DNA of 64,000 nt from Paenibacillus sp. FSL K6-1330 (GCF_037976825.1 NZ_CP150269.1:5655501-5719500), one strand, 5' to 3'. Shown: positions 16,155 to 25,778, counted from the stretch's first letter. Numbers and translations are program-made. The notes: a model not told the origin generated them from the sequence alone.

Positions 16155-17366
16155 TTACCGGGAAGCGGCTGCTTTCTTCACACCGCTGATGTGTCCGCCA
16201 TGCTGAACGACAAGCACGTCTTGGCCAATGAGGGTCGGCAATGGAACGCCTTTGTAATGAACGGAGGCCAGTGTTCGTCCAGTGTCCGTCTCCAGTGTTA
16301 ACAGATTGCCATTCTCCAGCCTTATATAGGCGATGCCATTATCCCCGAGGGACCATTCGGACACCCCCGATTCAAACACGTAGGTTTTGTCCGGCTCGGA
16401 CTTGGATCGGCTATCCATCGGAAAGCGGGAAACAACGGCTTTCTTTTGATTCTCATCATACTTTTCAATCACATAGAAGTAGTTTCCATCTGAAACGACA
16501 TCGGATGCACTCTGAGCTTCCACGAAATCCACGGGTATGTAGGAATGGGTAGCCATTATTTTTCCGTTGTTCAGATTAATTTCATCGATATTGGCTGCAT
16601 ATCCGGCATCGATGCCTTCGGTTACATCACGCGTGTAGAACGACTTGCCATTCGAGAAGAGAATGTCCCGATGGTCTCCATCGGTCAGTGTCCATTTTAC
16701 TTTGCCTGTCTTGGCGTCGATCCCTTGTAACCCACTAGTGGTCAGGGCGCCATTGATGGTGGTGGATGCGACAAGGATATTTCCCGTTTGGAGTAGATTG
16801 TACCCATAGTTGCTGCCCTTCAATTTCCACTTCACCTTACCGCTTGATGCGTTGTAAGCCGTCAGCCCATATTCATCCCCAACATAGATAACCCCGTCGG
16901 CTGCATGCAAGCTGAGGCTCACGTAGCTTTCTTTCTTTCCTGGCTGGGATTGTGTTTTAACTTTCCACTGCAGCTTACCGGTAGCGGCATTCAGCTTAAT
17001 TAGCCGGCCTGTCGCATCTGTAAACCATACCGACTTATCATCCGTTACGGTCTGTGAGACGGCTGCGGCGGGATACGTCCAACGGGTTTTGCCTGCCAAC
17101 GCGTCAAAGGCAACATATTTCTTACCCACTGTATAGTATAAATTATTCTTAATTAATGTTGCTTGGGTGTTGAGCCGACTTGGTTCTCCCAACGTCTTCG
17201 TCCAAATCGGTTTCAGGTTCAAGGTAGACTTGTCCACAACAGGCGCAGCGGCTGCGACATGCTCGGGCCCACCCGACAGAATGGAAGAGACTGGCGATGC
17301 GAGAAGAGCCACTGCCATACTTGTTGCGACGAGACGAGAGGCGGTTTTCTTTTGAATAATATACAT
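16155..17366 (-). CDS. Secreted PQQ-like beta-propeller repeat protein
   Basis: About 403 residues from the ATG at 17366, chosen because AGGAGG lies nine bases before it. Signal peptide (residues 5-35). The mature part is built from repeated blades of the YxxxxGKxxWxxP / LNAATGKLQWKVK type (PQQ_2), giving an eight-bladed propeller like BamB or surface-layer accessory proteins. No PQQ-binding dehydrogenase residues are evident, so it is more likely a scaffold than an enzyme. Neighbours do not suggest a partner. Confidence 0.85.
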   Translation of the reverse strand: MYIIQKKTASRLVATSMAVALLASPVSSILSGGPEHVAAAAPVVDKSTLNLKPIWTKTLGEPSRLNTQATLIKNNLYYTVGKKYVAFDALAGKTRWTYPAAAVSQTVTDDKSVWFTDATGRLIKLNAATGKLQWKVKTQSQPGKKESYVSLSLHAADGVIYVGDEYGLTAYNASSGKVKWKLKGSNYGYNLLQTGNILVASTTINGALTTSGLQGIDAKTGKVKWTLTDGDHRDILFSNGKSFYTRDVTEGIDAGYAANIDEINLNNGKIMATHSYIPVDFVEAQSASDVVSDGNYFYVIEKYDENQKKAVVSRFPMDSRSKSEPDKTYVFESGVSEWSLGDNGIAYIRLENGNLLTLETDTGRTLASVHYKGVPLPTLIGQDVLVVQHGGHISGVKKAAASR

Positions 17367-17504
17367 GGATGTATTCCTCCTATGTCTAAATATACATATA
17401 AGACGATTAAACAAGGTTAAAGTTGCATTAAAATGATAAAAAAACCAAAAAAATATATGATTAACTCAAAATGGTTATTCGTTTGTTTCTTCTATACCTC
17501 AAAA

Positions 17505-17897
17505 TCAAGTGACTAACTCGAACAATTCAACTATAAGTATCGTATCGTCGTTCAACTCATGAATGCCGTGCCAATCAGACTTATGATTTTCCTGAAATTG
17601 CTTAACGTTCTCTCCATTACCTTCGCCTCGTACCAGTCTTAAGTCTGGGTTCCCAAAAGTGGTTTCAAAAACTTCTATCACCTTAACCTTACATCGGGCA
17701 TTCCCCTTTTTATCATAGACTGTCAACGTTTTCTTGACGGATTCGTACGTTTCATTTAGCTCCTCTGAAGAATATTCATCTTTTGGAGCGCAGGTCGCTG
17801 TTTTTTCGCCTCGCAATATTTGCTGAATCAACGTTTCGCCTAGGCCATTATCATCTTCCCAGCCAAAAATCATCTTATATTCCCTAGAATCAGACAT
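17505..17897 (-). CDS. ASCH-domain protein
   Basis: 130 residues covering one ASCH domain, with the conserved early GEKTAT loop (residues 31-36) and the IVELFELV strand at the end. ASCH proteins have a PUA-like fold and are thought to bind RNA or act as amidohydrolases on modified nucleosides (YqfB). Single gene; role unknown. Confidence 0.85.
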   Translation of the reverse strand: MSDSREYKMIFGWEDDNGLGETLIQQILRGEKTATCAPKDEYSSEELNETYESVKKTLTVYDKKGNARCKVKVIEVFETTFGNPDLRLVRGEGNGENVKQFQENHKSDWHGIHELNDDTILIVELFELVT

Positions 17898-18069
17898 TGT
17901 TAACTCTCCTTAAAACTTGTAATTTAAAACTCAATTGAAATGTGATAGTTATATTTTAATTTTAATGTGACTTATAAGTTTTTTTCAAGAACTATTAAGT
18001 ATAGACGGATAATCTCCCCATTGGTCTGCAGCACTTCAGCATTGAATAAATAAGATATAAAAACAAATA

Positions 18070-18103
18070 GAAACCCGCCAGTCAACAAGGACAGGCGGGT
18101 TTC
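18070..18103 (-). terminator. Terminator of the M20-DUF3100 operon
   Basis: GAAACCCGCC-GTC and GAC-GGCGGGTTTC arms pair with a small internal mismatch; on the minus strand the stem is followed by CTATTTGTTTTT. It lies 18 bases after the last gene. Confidence 0.8.
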
Positions 18104-18121
18104 TAAAGAAATAGCATTCAT

Positions 18122-18604
18122 TTACTTATTAGATAAATAGAGGCCGAGCTCTGATAACAGTGCACTTCCCACGTACGTTCCCGTGAACACGAAAACCGCA
18201 ACGATTGCGACGCGCCACGATGTTTTGCGAAGATCAACCAGCCTGTCGGCAACGGAAATGCCGGCAAACGCCAAAATCGGGGTCGTAATGGACAAGAAAT
18301 TGACGTTGGCGATGGCTTCCACGAACACATCCGAAATCAGGCAGCAGATAAGCGACACGATCGATACCCAGCCGAGAACCGGGAAGTCCTGCAAGAATTT
18401 CACCGGAGTCTTTTTCATGAGTAATGAGATCAAAACGCCAATGAATGAAAAAAGCCACAGCACGGCCAAGCCGGCAATCGTCCCTAACGTAATATGGCCT
18501 TCGCCGTTTTTGATGAACTTCATTTGCTCCGTAAATAAAATAAGACCAACGCTAAGCAGCAGGACGAGGGCGTATTTAGCGTATTTATTCAAACCGGTGC
18601 TCAT
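18122..18604 (-). CDS. Small integral membrane protein, DUF3100 partner
   Basis: 160 residues, four to five hydrophobic helices, no signal cleavage site. Its ATG overlaps the stop of the previous gene by four bases, which suggests a two-subunit membrane complex. I know no characterised homologue. The clear operon with an M20 amidohydrolase suggests uptake or export of that enzyme's substrate or product. Confidence 0.75.
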   Translation of the reverse strand: MSTGLNKYAKYALVLLLSVGLILFTEQMKFIKNGEGHITLGTIAGLAVLWLFSFIGVLISLLMKKTPVKFLQDFPVLGWVSIVSLICCLISDVFVEAIANVNFLSITTPILAFAGISVADRLVDLRKTSWRVAIVAVFVFTGTYVGSALLSELGLYLSNK

Positions 18605-19398
18605 TTCTTCTCACCTCTGACCATTAATTTGTACATAAACCGCTGCAGCGGCACCGCGAGAAATACCATCGTATACGTTCCGAGAAAGCTGGTAAGCAGC
18701 TGGCTCGCAGCAGCGTAGCTGTTAATGGTCTCCGTCATCTCAGGAGAATGCGCAACTAACGCGGAAGAAGAGCCTGTCATCATACTGGCGGAGCCGACGC
18801 CAGAGGACATGGCGAGCGCTTCGATTGAGAAGCCAGCGGCAAGCATGACAGGCGCAAGAATGCTGAAGAACAGCGTACCGAATAGGGTACCTATAATATA
18901 GAGGGACAGCACCCCACGGCCTTCGTCGGAGTCAAGTGTATATTTCTCGGATATGTAGGCGAGTTCCCCTTCCCTCCCGAGTCCAAGCGTAGCGCCGATA
19001 GCTTCCCTTCTCAGACCGAGCAGAATGGCGATTGGAAGTCCGAGCAGTATCGTACCCAAGTTACCGATTTCCTGAATGATGAACACCCAGCCTACTTTTA
19101 ATATTTCTTCAATTTTGGGAGCGACATCAGCACCGTATCTCGCCATAAGTGGCAGCATAATGAAGATCAGATACTTGCTGGAGAAACCGACATTCTCCTT
19201 GCTGTAAATCTTCCTCATAAAACCTTTCCGGAATATCGACAAGCCGAGCACCATCGTGATCACAATGGCGAATACGAGCGGGAGCAGGCTTATTTTCACG
19301 GAGCCAACCTGGATCGACTGAATGCCGATAAATTCGGCAACCGCAATTACAATGAGCACGAATGCAAGCAAATATATATACTGTAGTTTTAACTTCAT
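18601..19398 (-). CDS. DUF3100-family membrane protein
   Basis: About 265 residues from the ATG at 19398 (AGAGGA upstream); the frame is open further but that part overlaps the upstream gene. Around eight membrane helices, with two Gly/Ser-rich re-entrant-like segments (GVGSASMMTGSSSALV) as seen in secondary transporters. Candidate transporter for an acylated amino acid or aminobenzoyl-glutamate-like compound, based only on its partner enzyme. Confidence 0.8.
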   Translation of the reverse strand: MKLKLQYIYLLAFVLIVIAVAEFIGIQSIQVGSVKISLLPLVFAIVITMVLGLSIFRKGFMRKIYSKENVGFSSKYLIFIMLPLMARYGADVAPKIEEILKVGWVFIIQEIGNLGTILLGLPIAILLGLRREAIGATLGLGREGELAYISEKYTLDSDEGRGVLSLYIIGTLFGTLFFSILAPVMLAAGFSIEALAMSSGVGSASMMTGSSSALVAHSPEMTETINSYAAASQLLTSFLGTYTMVFLAVPLQRFMYKLMVRGEKK

Positions 19399-19420
19399 GC
19401 CATGTCCTCTTTTCTGTTTC

Positions 19421-20683
19421 TTAGTTAGAGCCAACAATCGACGCAAGGAGCTGCTCGTATTCAGCGAATGTACGGCGGTACAGCTTCGATCGGTCGATAC
19501 GTCCGCTCATTCGCTCCAGAACCTGGGTTAAGAATCTCGGAAACACTTCGTAAATAAACTCGGGATCGATATCTTTAAAATCGTCGCCGTGAATCGTTCC
19601 TGTAAAGCCGCTGTATCCGATTTGAATACAAGGCATCATGAAGGCTAGGTCGCCAATGTCTCCTGCTGCGCTGATGGCGTTGTTGTTCCAAACCTTAGAG
19701 ATCTCCTCGTTATCTTGGAACGCCTCCAGGACGAATTCGGACAAATACCGGTCCTGTACGAACGGCAAATATCCCATCTGCGTCTTAATCTCGACCTCGC
19801 CTTGAAGAGCCAGCGAGCTGCCCCTGGCCGCATCATCCATCTTGGAGGCCGCTTCCTTCATGTAGTCGACCGACTGAGTACGCAGATCGCTGCCAACCGT
19901 AATCCGATTAGGAATGACGTTTGTCGACATGTCGGACTCCAGAACGATCGGATTCATGCGGACCTTCTCACTGTCCTTCATTTGCTGCCTGCTCAGGCCT
20001 AACGCCACATTGAACAGGGTCGACATGCTGTAGGCATTTTTGGCGGAGAAGGGATCGAAACCCGCATGGGTTGCTTTTCCGGTAAACGTATAATGCTTGT
20101 ATAGGAATCCAGCCAGGTCGCAGTTGATTTCTATCGTCCGTTCCGCAAACTCTCCACCCATGGCGTGTACGCATAGCCCAATGTCGATATCGTCGAACAC
20201 GCCGAGTTTCATCGCTTCGGGTTTCCCTCCGTAATAGGAGATCTTACCGCTGGCGAGCAGCTTGTCCCTATAGGCGAGATCCAAATACTCCTCAGCAGGA
20301 ATGAAAATAAACGTTATTCTATAATCCAGAGCTTCGTACGCCTTAGATTCAAAATAATGTTTGTATAAAGCCAGGGCGATCGCCACCTGCGTATAATGAC
20401 CGCAATTGTGTGCCGCTCCCGTCGCCTTGTCTGATCGCCAATGAGTTGGAGCATATACGGCGTCCAACTCCGCAATAAAAGCGATGTTCAGCGGCTTGCC
20501 GCTGCCGAGGGTTGTCCGAAGCCCGGTTGTGCTGAATGATTGCAGCTCGATATCCGGATTAACCTTCTTCAGAAAATCCGACACCGTTTTATTGGTTTTA
20601 AATTCCTTGTAGCCAAGCTCAGGATTATCGAATATGGTTCGTGCTACATCTGCAATTTCTTCGTATTGTTCTTTAAAGTTCAT
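19421..20683 (-). CDS. M20-family amidohydrolase/aminoacylase
   Basis: 420 residues, metal-dependent hydrolase. Zinc ligands are visible in GAAHNCGHYTQ, the catalytic Glu pair in IPAEEY, further ligands in CVHAMGG and near the C-terminus GTIHGDDF. The lid/dimerisation domain (about 185-300) contains the usual GKATHAGFDPF. It resembles AbgB/HipO-type amidohydrolases that cleave N-acyl or aminobenzoyl amino acids. First gene of a three-gene operon with two membrane proteins. GAAGGAGG precedes its start. Confidence 0.92.
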   Translation of the reverse strand: MNFKEQYEEIADVARTIFDNPELGYKEFKTNKTVSDFLKKVNPDIELQSFSTTGLRTTLGSGKPLNIAFIAELDAVYAPTHWRSDKATGAAHNCGHYTQVAIALALYKHYFESKAYEALDYRITFIFIPAEEYLDLAYRDKLLASGKISYYGGKPEAMKLGVFDDIDIGLCVHAMGGEFAERTIEINCDLAGFLYKHYTFTGKATHAGFDPFSAKNAYSMSTLFNVALGLSRQQMKDSEKVRMNPIVLESDMSTNVIPNRITVGSDLRTQSVDYMKEAASKMDDAARGSSLALQGEVEIKTQMGYLPFVQDRYLSEFVLEAFQDNEEISKVWNNNAISAAGDIGDLAFMMPCIQIGYSGFTGTIHGDDFKDIDPEFIYEVFPRFLTQVLERMSGRIDRSKLYRRTFAEYEQLLASIVGSN

Positions 20684-20834
20684 AGCTGCCTCCTTCTTGT
20701 TGAAAATAATTCTAATGTTATTTTAGTTTTCTTAGTTATGTCAATAAAAATCACTTTATATTATTTTCCTATAAAAGTGATTATGATTTGATATAACTCT
20801 ATCTTCCGCTTCATCTTCAATTCAACTGGTTGTT

Positions 20835-20917
20835 GACTCTTGCTGCCAAAGCAAAAACACCTCCAAGGTTGTCTCCATATCTCATGACATGGTTGCAATC
20901 TCTTGAAAGTGTTTTAA
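20835..20917 (-). mobile_element. Remnant of an IS3-type element, start-region fragment
   Basis: About 80 bases nearly identical to 45045-45126, the leader and start codon of a transposase gene (minus strand: GGAGGTGTTTTTGC, then TTG start, then codons A-A-R-V). The similarity ends right after these codons, so the rest of the element has been lost here. Confidence 0.65.
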
Positions 20918-20996
20918 TTTGTTTCACCTTATGGGGTCAGTCCCAGGGAACCCTTCAGGCTTTTTTTGTTGAGAGAATTGTTGAAGGATTTCAGTA

Positions 20997-21854
20997 TTAC
21001 AGGTACTGCACGGCGATGAAGAAGAACATACCGTCCGAATTGAAGTTACCTATAATAGTAGGGGCTCCTTTTTTCTCAAAAACAACGCGGTCAGATGGGA
21101 AAGCATCCTTCGTTGCTTCGTATCCGGTCAGATTAAGACCAAGCCAAGCTTCAGCCTGCTCTGTTGCTTTTGCCAACAGCTGCTTTTCGGTGAGCGCTTT
21201 GATGCTTTCTTCATATTTATCAATAACATCCTGATCCTTGCCATACAGATCATCTGCCAGGGCTCTAGCGTTCACACTCAGTACATCAAGAGTGTTTTTG
21301 TCGATCCCTATCCACGTTCCGAAATCACCGTCTACGAACATGAACTCATACACTTGTTTAGTCCCTTTTTTAATAAGAGAGACATTGGCCAACTCTCCTT
21401 GCTCCACACCCTCCAGTTTGTCGAAAACAGCTTCCGCAGCTTGTTGTATAGAAGAGTCTACCGCTTCCAGTTGGATTGACTCGGAGGTGTGACTGAGCTT
21501 GTCCTCATTGATGTGGTAGGTCAGATTGTCAGTGCTAATGCTAGCTCTACTAATTTTTCCTTTTGCATCCAAGATAACTTGGCTAAAAGGGGAATTTTTA
21601 ACGGAATAGGACCATTCCTTCGTGCCGAAGGACTCACCTTTGTTAAGTTTATAGGCAGTCCCTGTTATTTTCTTTAATGTTTGCTCGGCTTTCTTGACTG
21701 CCGCAGCAGGTGCAGTTGTTGCAGCTTTTTCAGTTGCAGTAACCGTTGTTCCGACACTGGCTGCACTTGCCTGTGTTTGATAATATCCCATAGAAGTGGT
21801 ACCAATGATTCCTGCTAGCGCTACTGAGCTGAGTACTTTGTAAACCTTTTTCAT
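20997..21854 (-). CDS. Secreted protein with PepSY/YcdB-like repeats
   Basis: 285 residues. Signal peptide (1-32, ending ASA), an Ala/Thr linker (33-55), then two alpha-beta repeats of about 100 residues (KKAEQTLKKITG and EKQLLAKATEQAEAWLGLNLTGYEA are their helix starts). This resembles YcdB/PepSY-type inhibitory or lipoprotein domains, though the match is loose. It has its own promoter region after a stable hairpin and lies behind the sigma-factor operon, with the same MKK-YKVxSSVALA leader as the two proteins upstream, which suggests a common origin of the leader or shared secretion. Confidence 0.7.
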   Translation of the reverse strand: MKKVYKVLSSVALAGIIGTTSMGYYQTQASAASVGTTVTATEKAATTAPAAAVKKAEQTLKKITGTAYKLNKGESFGTKEWSYSVKNSPFSQVILDAKGKISRASISTDNLTYHINEDKLSHTSESIQLEAVDSSIQQAAEAVFDKLEGVEQGELANVSLIKKGTKQVYEFMFVDGDFGTWIGIDKNTLDVLSVNARALADDLYGKDQDVIDKYEESIKALTEKQLLAKATEQAEAWLGLNLTGYEATKDAFPSDRVVFEKKGAPTIIGNFNSDGMFFFIAVQYL

Positions 21855-21991
21855 AATGGTTCCTCCATATTGTGTGATTTGTTTTACACCTATATAACAA
21901 TCAAGAACCTGTCGATTGTGACACGGATTATTTTTGTTCCTAAAAGCATGCTTTTTGGAAGGCTAGAGTCCTTTCAGAGCCGTGAAACCAA

Positions 21992-22025
21992 GGGTGCCCC
22001 GCGATTCATAGATTGCGGGGCACCC
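21992..22025. terminator. Strong hairpin after the sigma-factor operon
   Basis: GGGTGCCCCGC and GCGGGGCACCC, 11 perfect pairs. The T-tract (TCTTTTTT) follows on the plus strand, although the flanking genes are on the minus strand, so the direction of termination is not certain. Confidence 0.7.
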
Positions 22026-22056
22026 TCTTTTTTAGGCAATAAGTTTCAGTATAGAA

Positions 22057-23028
22057 TTACTTCACAGGAACGGTCATTTCGAGTTCTTGAATATAGTTTT
22101 TGACAATCTCACCATTGCTGTCTAATTTGAATTCGCCGTGTGTTGCATTTGGCTCCTTAAATTCAGGTGTGAACGTTTTGATTGTAATCGACTTCGCGTC
22201 TTTATCCAGAGCATCAAGAATGAAGTCGTAATAGTAATCGCCGTTGGTGTTATTCTCGTCGGTACCTTTTCCAGAAATCAGGTCAAGCTTGTTTCCTTTG
22301 TCATCAACAAAATCATGGAGGATCGTTGAATTTTTTTCTTGTCCTGTCAGGACGAGCTGAAGTCTTGAAGAAGTAGACGTTGCATGGACTTGTTTTAGCG
22401 TCATGCTCAGGTTACCTGATTTTTTGGTCAAGTTAGGCTTCATAACAACCGGATTGCCCGCGCTTTTTTGGATCGGAATCTCCAGCGTATATGGTTTGTC
22501 TACACCTTCCAGGCTGATTTTGGCCGTGACCTTAAACTTGTCCGGGAAAGCTTCGAGGTTGCCGCCAAGCTGGGAAGCATCCGAGATAATCATAAACGCT
22601 GAATCCGCATTTGCACCCGGTTTTGTGCCTAAGCTCGGTCTCTTGGCTAATTCTCCTCCACCATACTCGTAAATGGATTTACCGTCGATGAAGACTTCCA
22701 TATTATTGATGGCGCCTTTCTCCTGGACATACTCTTTAGTCTTTTCATCCCATTTCCCACCGGTAATACTGCCGGTAAGTTTTTTACCGCTTCGTTGAAG
22801 CGCAATGCTGACATAGTTCCCGTCATATAACGCCTCAGACACTCCCAGTGTGATGCCACCTTGGGTAACGCTGGCTATGGTTTTGGATACGTTCTGTGTT
22901 GAGCTGCTCGTGGATACTTGGGCTTTAGTCGCGGTTTGGCTCGCGGCTTGAACGGTCCCCCAAGCTGCACCGCCTAAAATCATACTAGCCAACGCCACAG
23001 AACTCATCACTTTATACATTGTTTTCAT
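22057..23028 (-). CDS. Secreted paralogue of the anti-sigma ectodomain (1)
   Basis: 323 residues: signal peptide (1-29), Ser/Thr linker, then a domain running from VTQGGITLGVSEALYDGNYVSI to the C-terminus NGEIVKNYIQELEMTVPVK. This aligns by eye with the DUF4179/DUF5643 extracellular part of the anti-sigma factor two genes upstream (TLEGxxxPYTLEIPI, DSNGEIVK and other motifs in the same order), but there is no cytoplasmic or transmembrane part. It lies 24 bases after its close paralogue and is read with the sigma operon. Confidence 0.82.
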   Translation of the reverse strand: MKTMYKVMSSVALASMILGGAAWGTVQAASQTATKAQVSTSSSTQNVSKTIASVTQGGITLGVSEALYDGNYVSIALQRSGKKLTGSITGGKWDEKTKEYVQEKGAINNMEVFIDGKSIYEYGGGELAKRPSLGTKPGANADSAFMIISDASQLGGNLEAFPDKFKVTAKISLEGVDKPYTLEIPIQKSAGNPVVMKPNLTKKSGNLSMTLKQVHATSTSSRLQLVLTGQEKNSTILHDFVDDKGNKLDLISGKGTDENNTNGDYYYDFILDALDKDAKSITIKTFTPEFKEPNATHGEFKLDSNGEIVKNYIQELEMTVPVK

Positions 23029-23052
23029 TGTTAATTCCTCCTCATAAATGTT

Positions 23053-24012
23053 CTATTTCACAGAAACTGTCATTTCAAAGTTTTTCATGTAATTTTTAAC
23101 GATCTCGCCATTACTGTCCACTTTATAACGACCGGAATCATCATCCATGTACTCCGCTTTGTACGGTTTAATTGTAAATGACTTTGCATTTTTGCCGAGT
23201 CCATCAAGGAGAAAGTCGTAGTAGAAATCACCATTCTTGTTGTTCTCGTCCGAACCATTACCGGAGATCATGTTAAGTTGGTTGCCTTGGTTATCGACAA
23301 AATCATAATTAATGTTCGAGTTCTTATCTTGACCCCTCAGTATGAGTTGCAGTCTTGTGGAAGAAGATGTGAGGCTAACTCTGTTCAATATCATGCTTAG
23401 GTTACCTGATTTTTTGGTTAAGTTAGGCTTCAGGACAACTGGCTTGGTTGCGCTTTTTTGGATCAGAATATCCAGACTGTACGGCTTGCTTACACCCTCC
23501 AGGGTGATTTTGGCCGTGACCTTGAATTTGTCCGGGAAGGCTGCTATATTTCCTCCAAGCTGGGAGGCATCCGTTAAGGTAATGAGCGCAGTGTCCGAAT
23601 TGGCGCCTGCTCTCCATTGTACGCTTGGTCTTGTTCCCATGCTATTACCAAACGTTTTTGTGGATTTACCGTCAATCAAGATATCTAAATTACTGATGGC
23701 GCCCTTCGGTTGAATATACTCGTTGGTCTTACTGTCATATTTCCCATCGGTAATCCCGCCGGTAAGTCCTTTGGCGCTCCGTTTGACAGTAATGCTGACA
23801 TAGTTGCCGTCATATATCGCCTTTGATAATCCAAGCGTAATGCCGGATTGGGTCACACTGGCTGAGTTGAATGCTTTTTGTGCGGAACTGCTCGATGCCG
23901 TGTTCTTCACAGTTGTTTTTGCGGTGGCCGATTCAGCGTTACCCCAGGCAGCACCGCCTAGCAGCATGGCTGCTAGTGTCGCAGAAGACATGACTTTATA
24001 TATTTTTTTCAT
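23053..24012 (-). CDS. Secreted paralogue of the anti-sigma ectodomain (2)
   Basis: 319 residues, closely similar to the gene at 22057 over the whole length: signal peptide, linker, then the VTQSGITLGLSKAIYDGNYV domain and the DSNGEIVKNYMKNFEMTV end. It lies 34 bases after the anti-sigma gene. Tandem duplication of the ectodomain with loss of the membrane part is the simplest origin. Function unknown: a soluble binding partner or a competitor for the signal seen by the anti-sigma factor are both possible. Confidence 0.82.
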   Translation of the reverse strand: MKKIYKVMSSATLAAMLLGGAAWGNAESATAKTTVKNTASSSSAQKAFNSASVTQSGITLGLSKAIYDGNYVSITVKRSAKGLTGGITDGKYDSKTNEYIQPKGAISNLDILIDGKSTKTFGNSMGTRPSVQWRAGANSDTALITLTDASQLGGNIAAFPDKFKVTAKITLEGVSKPYSLDILIQKSATKPVVLKPNLTKKSGNLSMILNRVSLTSSSTRLQLILRGQDKNSNINYDFVDNQGNQLNMISGNGSDENNKNGDFYYDFLLDGLGKNAKSFTIKPYKAEYMDDDSGRYKVDSNGEIVKNYMKNFEMTVSVK

Positions 24013-24046
24013 AGTGATCTCCTTGGGTATTTCCTTTTATGGTTAG

Positions 24047-25246
24047 TTATTGGTGACTGTCATACAGCTTTTCTAGGCTTGTGCGGTCTACCGGAATGGT
24101 GATCTCCAGATCCTTAAGGTACTTCTTGACAATTTCTCCATTGCTGTCGACTGCAAATAATCCGGAATTGGCCGATGGGTCTTGAAATACAGGCATGAAC
24201 GGCTTGAGCGTAATGGTATCTGGTGCATCTTCAAATCGGTCAAACATCATTTCCGTATGATATTGTCCATCCTTGTTGTAGATACCCATGCCAGCTACCA
24301 ATCCCAGCACCCTCCCACGATCATCCCATACCTCGTACGACAAATTTTTATGGTCTATTTTTTCCGATTTGCTGCTTGGCTCAATATTAATGATAAGGTC
24401 TGTCGTTAATGGAGTGAGTTTAAGCTGCTCGAGAGTCAATTTAAGACCGCCCCACTCCCTTGTCTCTTCAGATGGTACAACGATCTGGTCTGTGCTTTTA
24501 TGAACAGGAAGATCGATGATAAATGGCTCTTCAATTCCTTCAAGCGTGATTTTGGCTGTTAAAAGGAATTGATCCGGCATGGTTAGAGCCCCTTCGCCCA
24601 GATGGGAAAAGGCAGTTAATTGGTATAGCATCGCATTAGGATCCGAGGTTGGGTTCCCCATTAAACCGGGTCTTTTACCTCCGCTATAGTCATAAAGTGA
24701 GGTACCGTCTACAAACATCTCGATATTCGTTATGGCACCTCTTTGATATAAATGCTTGATATTTTCGCCTTCCTGTACGATCTCATAGTCCGATATGCCA
24801 CCAATAAGTCCATTGCCCTCCCGCTTAACTGCCAGGGACAAACGGGATCCGTCATACACAACCTGAGGTATTCGGATGGTCACCCCTTCATGGGTAACGC
24901 TGGCGTTCGGGTCTGCTACCAGCCCGCGTTCCTCCGCTGTCTGAAGTCCCAGGTCACTTGCAAGCTTAAAGATGCTGCCGACAAGTGGAATATTCTTTAA
25001 TGACTCCGCCATAATCGGGGATACAAACGCGCTGCTCATCACCCCAATGATGGCTGCGGCCGCTGTTGCTCCCACAAATCTGCGTATCTTTTTGGAGTGG
25101 TATTGATGATCGGTTCTGCTTTGCATCGGAAGGTCGGCCAAGGAAGCATAGACTTCGTCCTGACGATGGCGAATGATGTCCGGAACCTCAAGCCGTAGCT
25201 CCTTCCCGGTCTCCCGAAGTTCTTTATCCAAGTCAAAAGGATTCAT
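24047..25246 (-). CDS. Anti-sigma factor with DUF4179 and DUF5643 domains
   Basis: 399 residues. N-terminal cytoplasmic region of about 55 residues (no zinc-binding HxxxCxxC), one membrane helix at about 56-80 (FVGATAAAAIIGVMSSAF), then a large extracellular part with the DUF4179 region and a C-terminal DUF5643 region. Such proteins are encoded directly after SigV/SigY-like ECF sigma factors and hold them inactive at the membrane. Its start overlaps the sigma gene by 14 bases. Confidence 0.88.
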   Translation of the reverse strand: MNPFDLDKELRETGKELRLEVPDIIRHRQDEVYASLADLPMQSRTDHQYHSKKIRRFVGATAAAAIIGVMSSAFVSPIMAESLKNIPLVGSIFKLASDLGLQTAEERGLVADPNASVTHEGVTIRIPQVVYDGSRLSLAVKREGNGLIGGISDYEIVQEGENIKHLYQRGAITNIEMFVDGTSLYDYSGGKRPGLMGNPTSDPNAMLYQLTAFSHLGEGALTMPDQFLLTAKITLEGIEEPFIIDLPVHKSTDQIVVPSEETREWGGLKLTLEQLKLTPLTTDLIINIEPSSKSEKIDHKNLSYEVWDDRGRVLGLVAGMGIYNKDGQYHTEMMFDRFEDAPDTITLKPFMPVFQDPSANSGLFAVDSNGEIVKKYLKDLEITIPVDRTSLEKLYDSHQ

Positions 25247-25778
25247 AGGCCAGCTTCCCCTTCCGATTTTGTTTTACTTGATCAGACAGTATTCCCCGTG
25301 CTCTGTGAAGACGTGCCCTTACGGCTCCATCCGAAATATCTAGCACACTTGAGATTTCCTTAATAGGCAAATCTTGAAAATAAAATAAATGGATGACGAT
25401 TCGAAGCGATTCATCTAATTTTTCTACCGCTTCACGAAGATCAAACTTGTGGCTGTCTTCGTAATAGTTGGATGCTCGTGTGTGCTCCGGCACTTCAGCC
25501 ATGACCACGATTCGTTCTCTGCTCCGAAGCAACTGATTGCATTCATTAATTAGAATCCGAATCACCCAAGTTTTAAAATACTTCGGTTTTTGTAATGTAG
25601 ATAAAGATTTATATGCTTTAAGTGTTGTTTCCTGAAAAGCATCCGCACAATCTTCATCGCGTTTCAGAATGGACTTCGCCAAGCCGTACAGTTCGGGTTC
25701 CAGCCTCCGGAAGAGCTGGATAAACGCTTCACGATCTCCTCGCTGTGCTCTCTTGACTTCATGCTCCAATTCTTGCAC
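25233..25778 (-). CDS. ECF-type RNA polymerase sigma factor
   Basis: About 181 residues with region 2 (ELYGLAKSILKRDEDCADAFQET, including the -10 recognition helix KPKYFKTWVIRIL) and region 4 (LPIKEISSVLDISDGAVRARLHRAR). The ATG at 25787 directly touches AAGGAG, so the GTG at 25778, nine bases after it, is preferred. Regulated by the membrane anti-sigma factor encoded next. I could not recognise an ECF-type promoter (TGAAAC-like plus CGTC) before the gene, so autoregulation is unproven. Confidence 0.92.
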   Translation of the reverse strand: MQELEHEVKRAQRGDREAFIQLFRRLEPELYGLAKSILKRDEDCADAFQETTLKAYKSLSTLQKPKYFKTWVIRILINECNQLLRSRERIVVMAEVPEHTRASNYYEDSHKFDLREAVEKLDESLRIVIHLFYFQDLPIKEISSVLDISDGAVRARLHRARGILSDQVKQNRKGKLAYESF

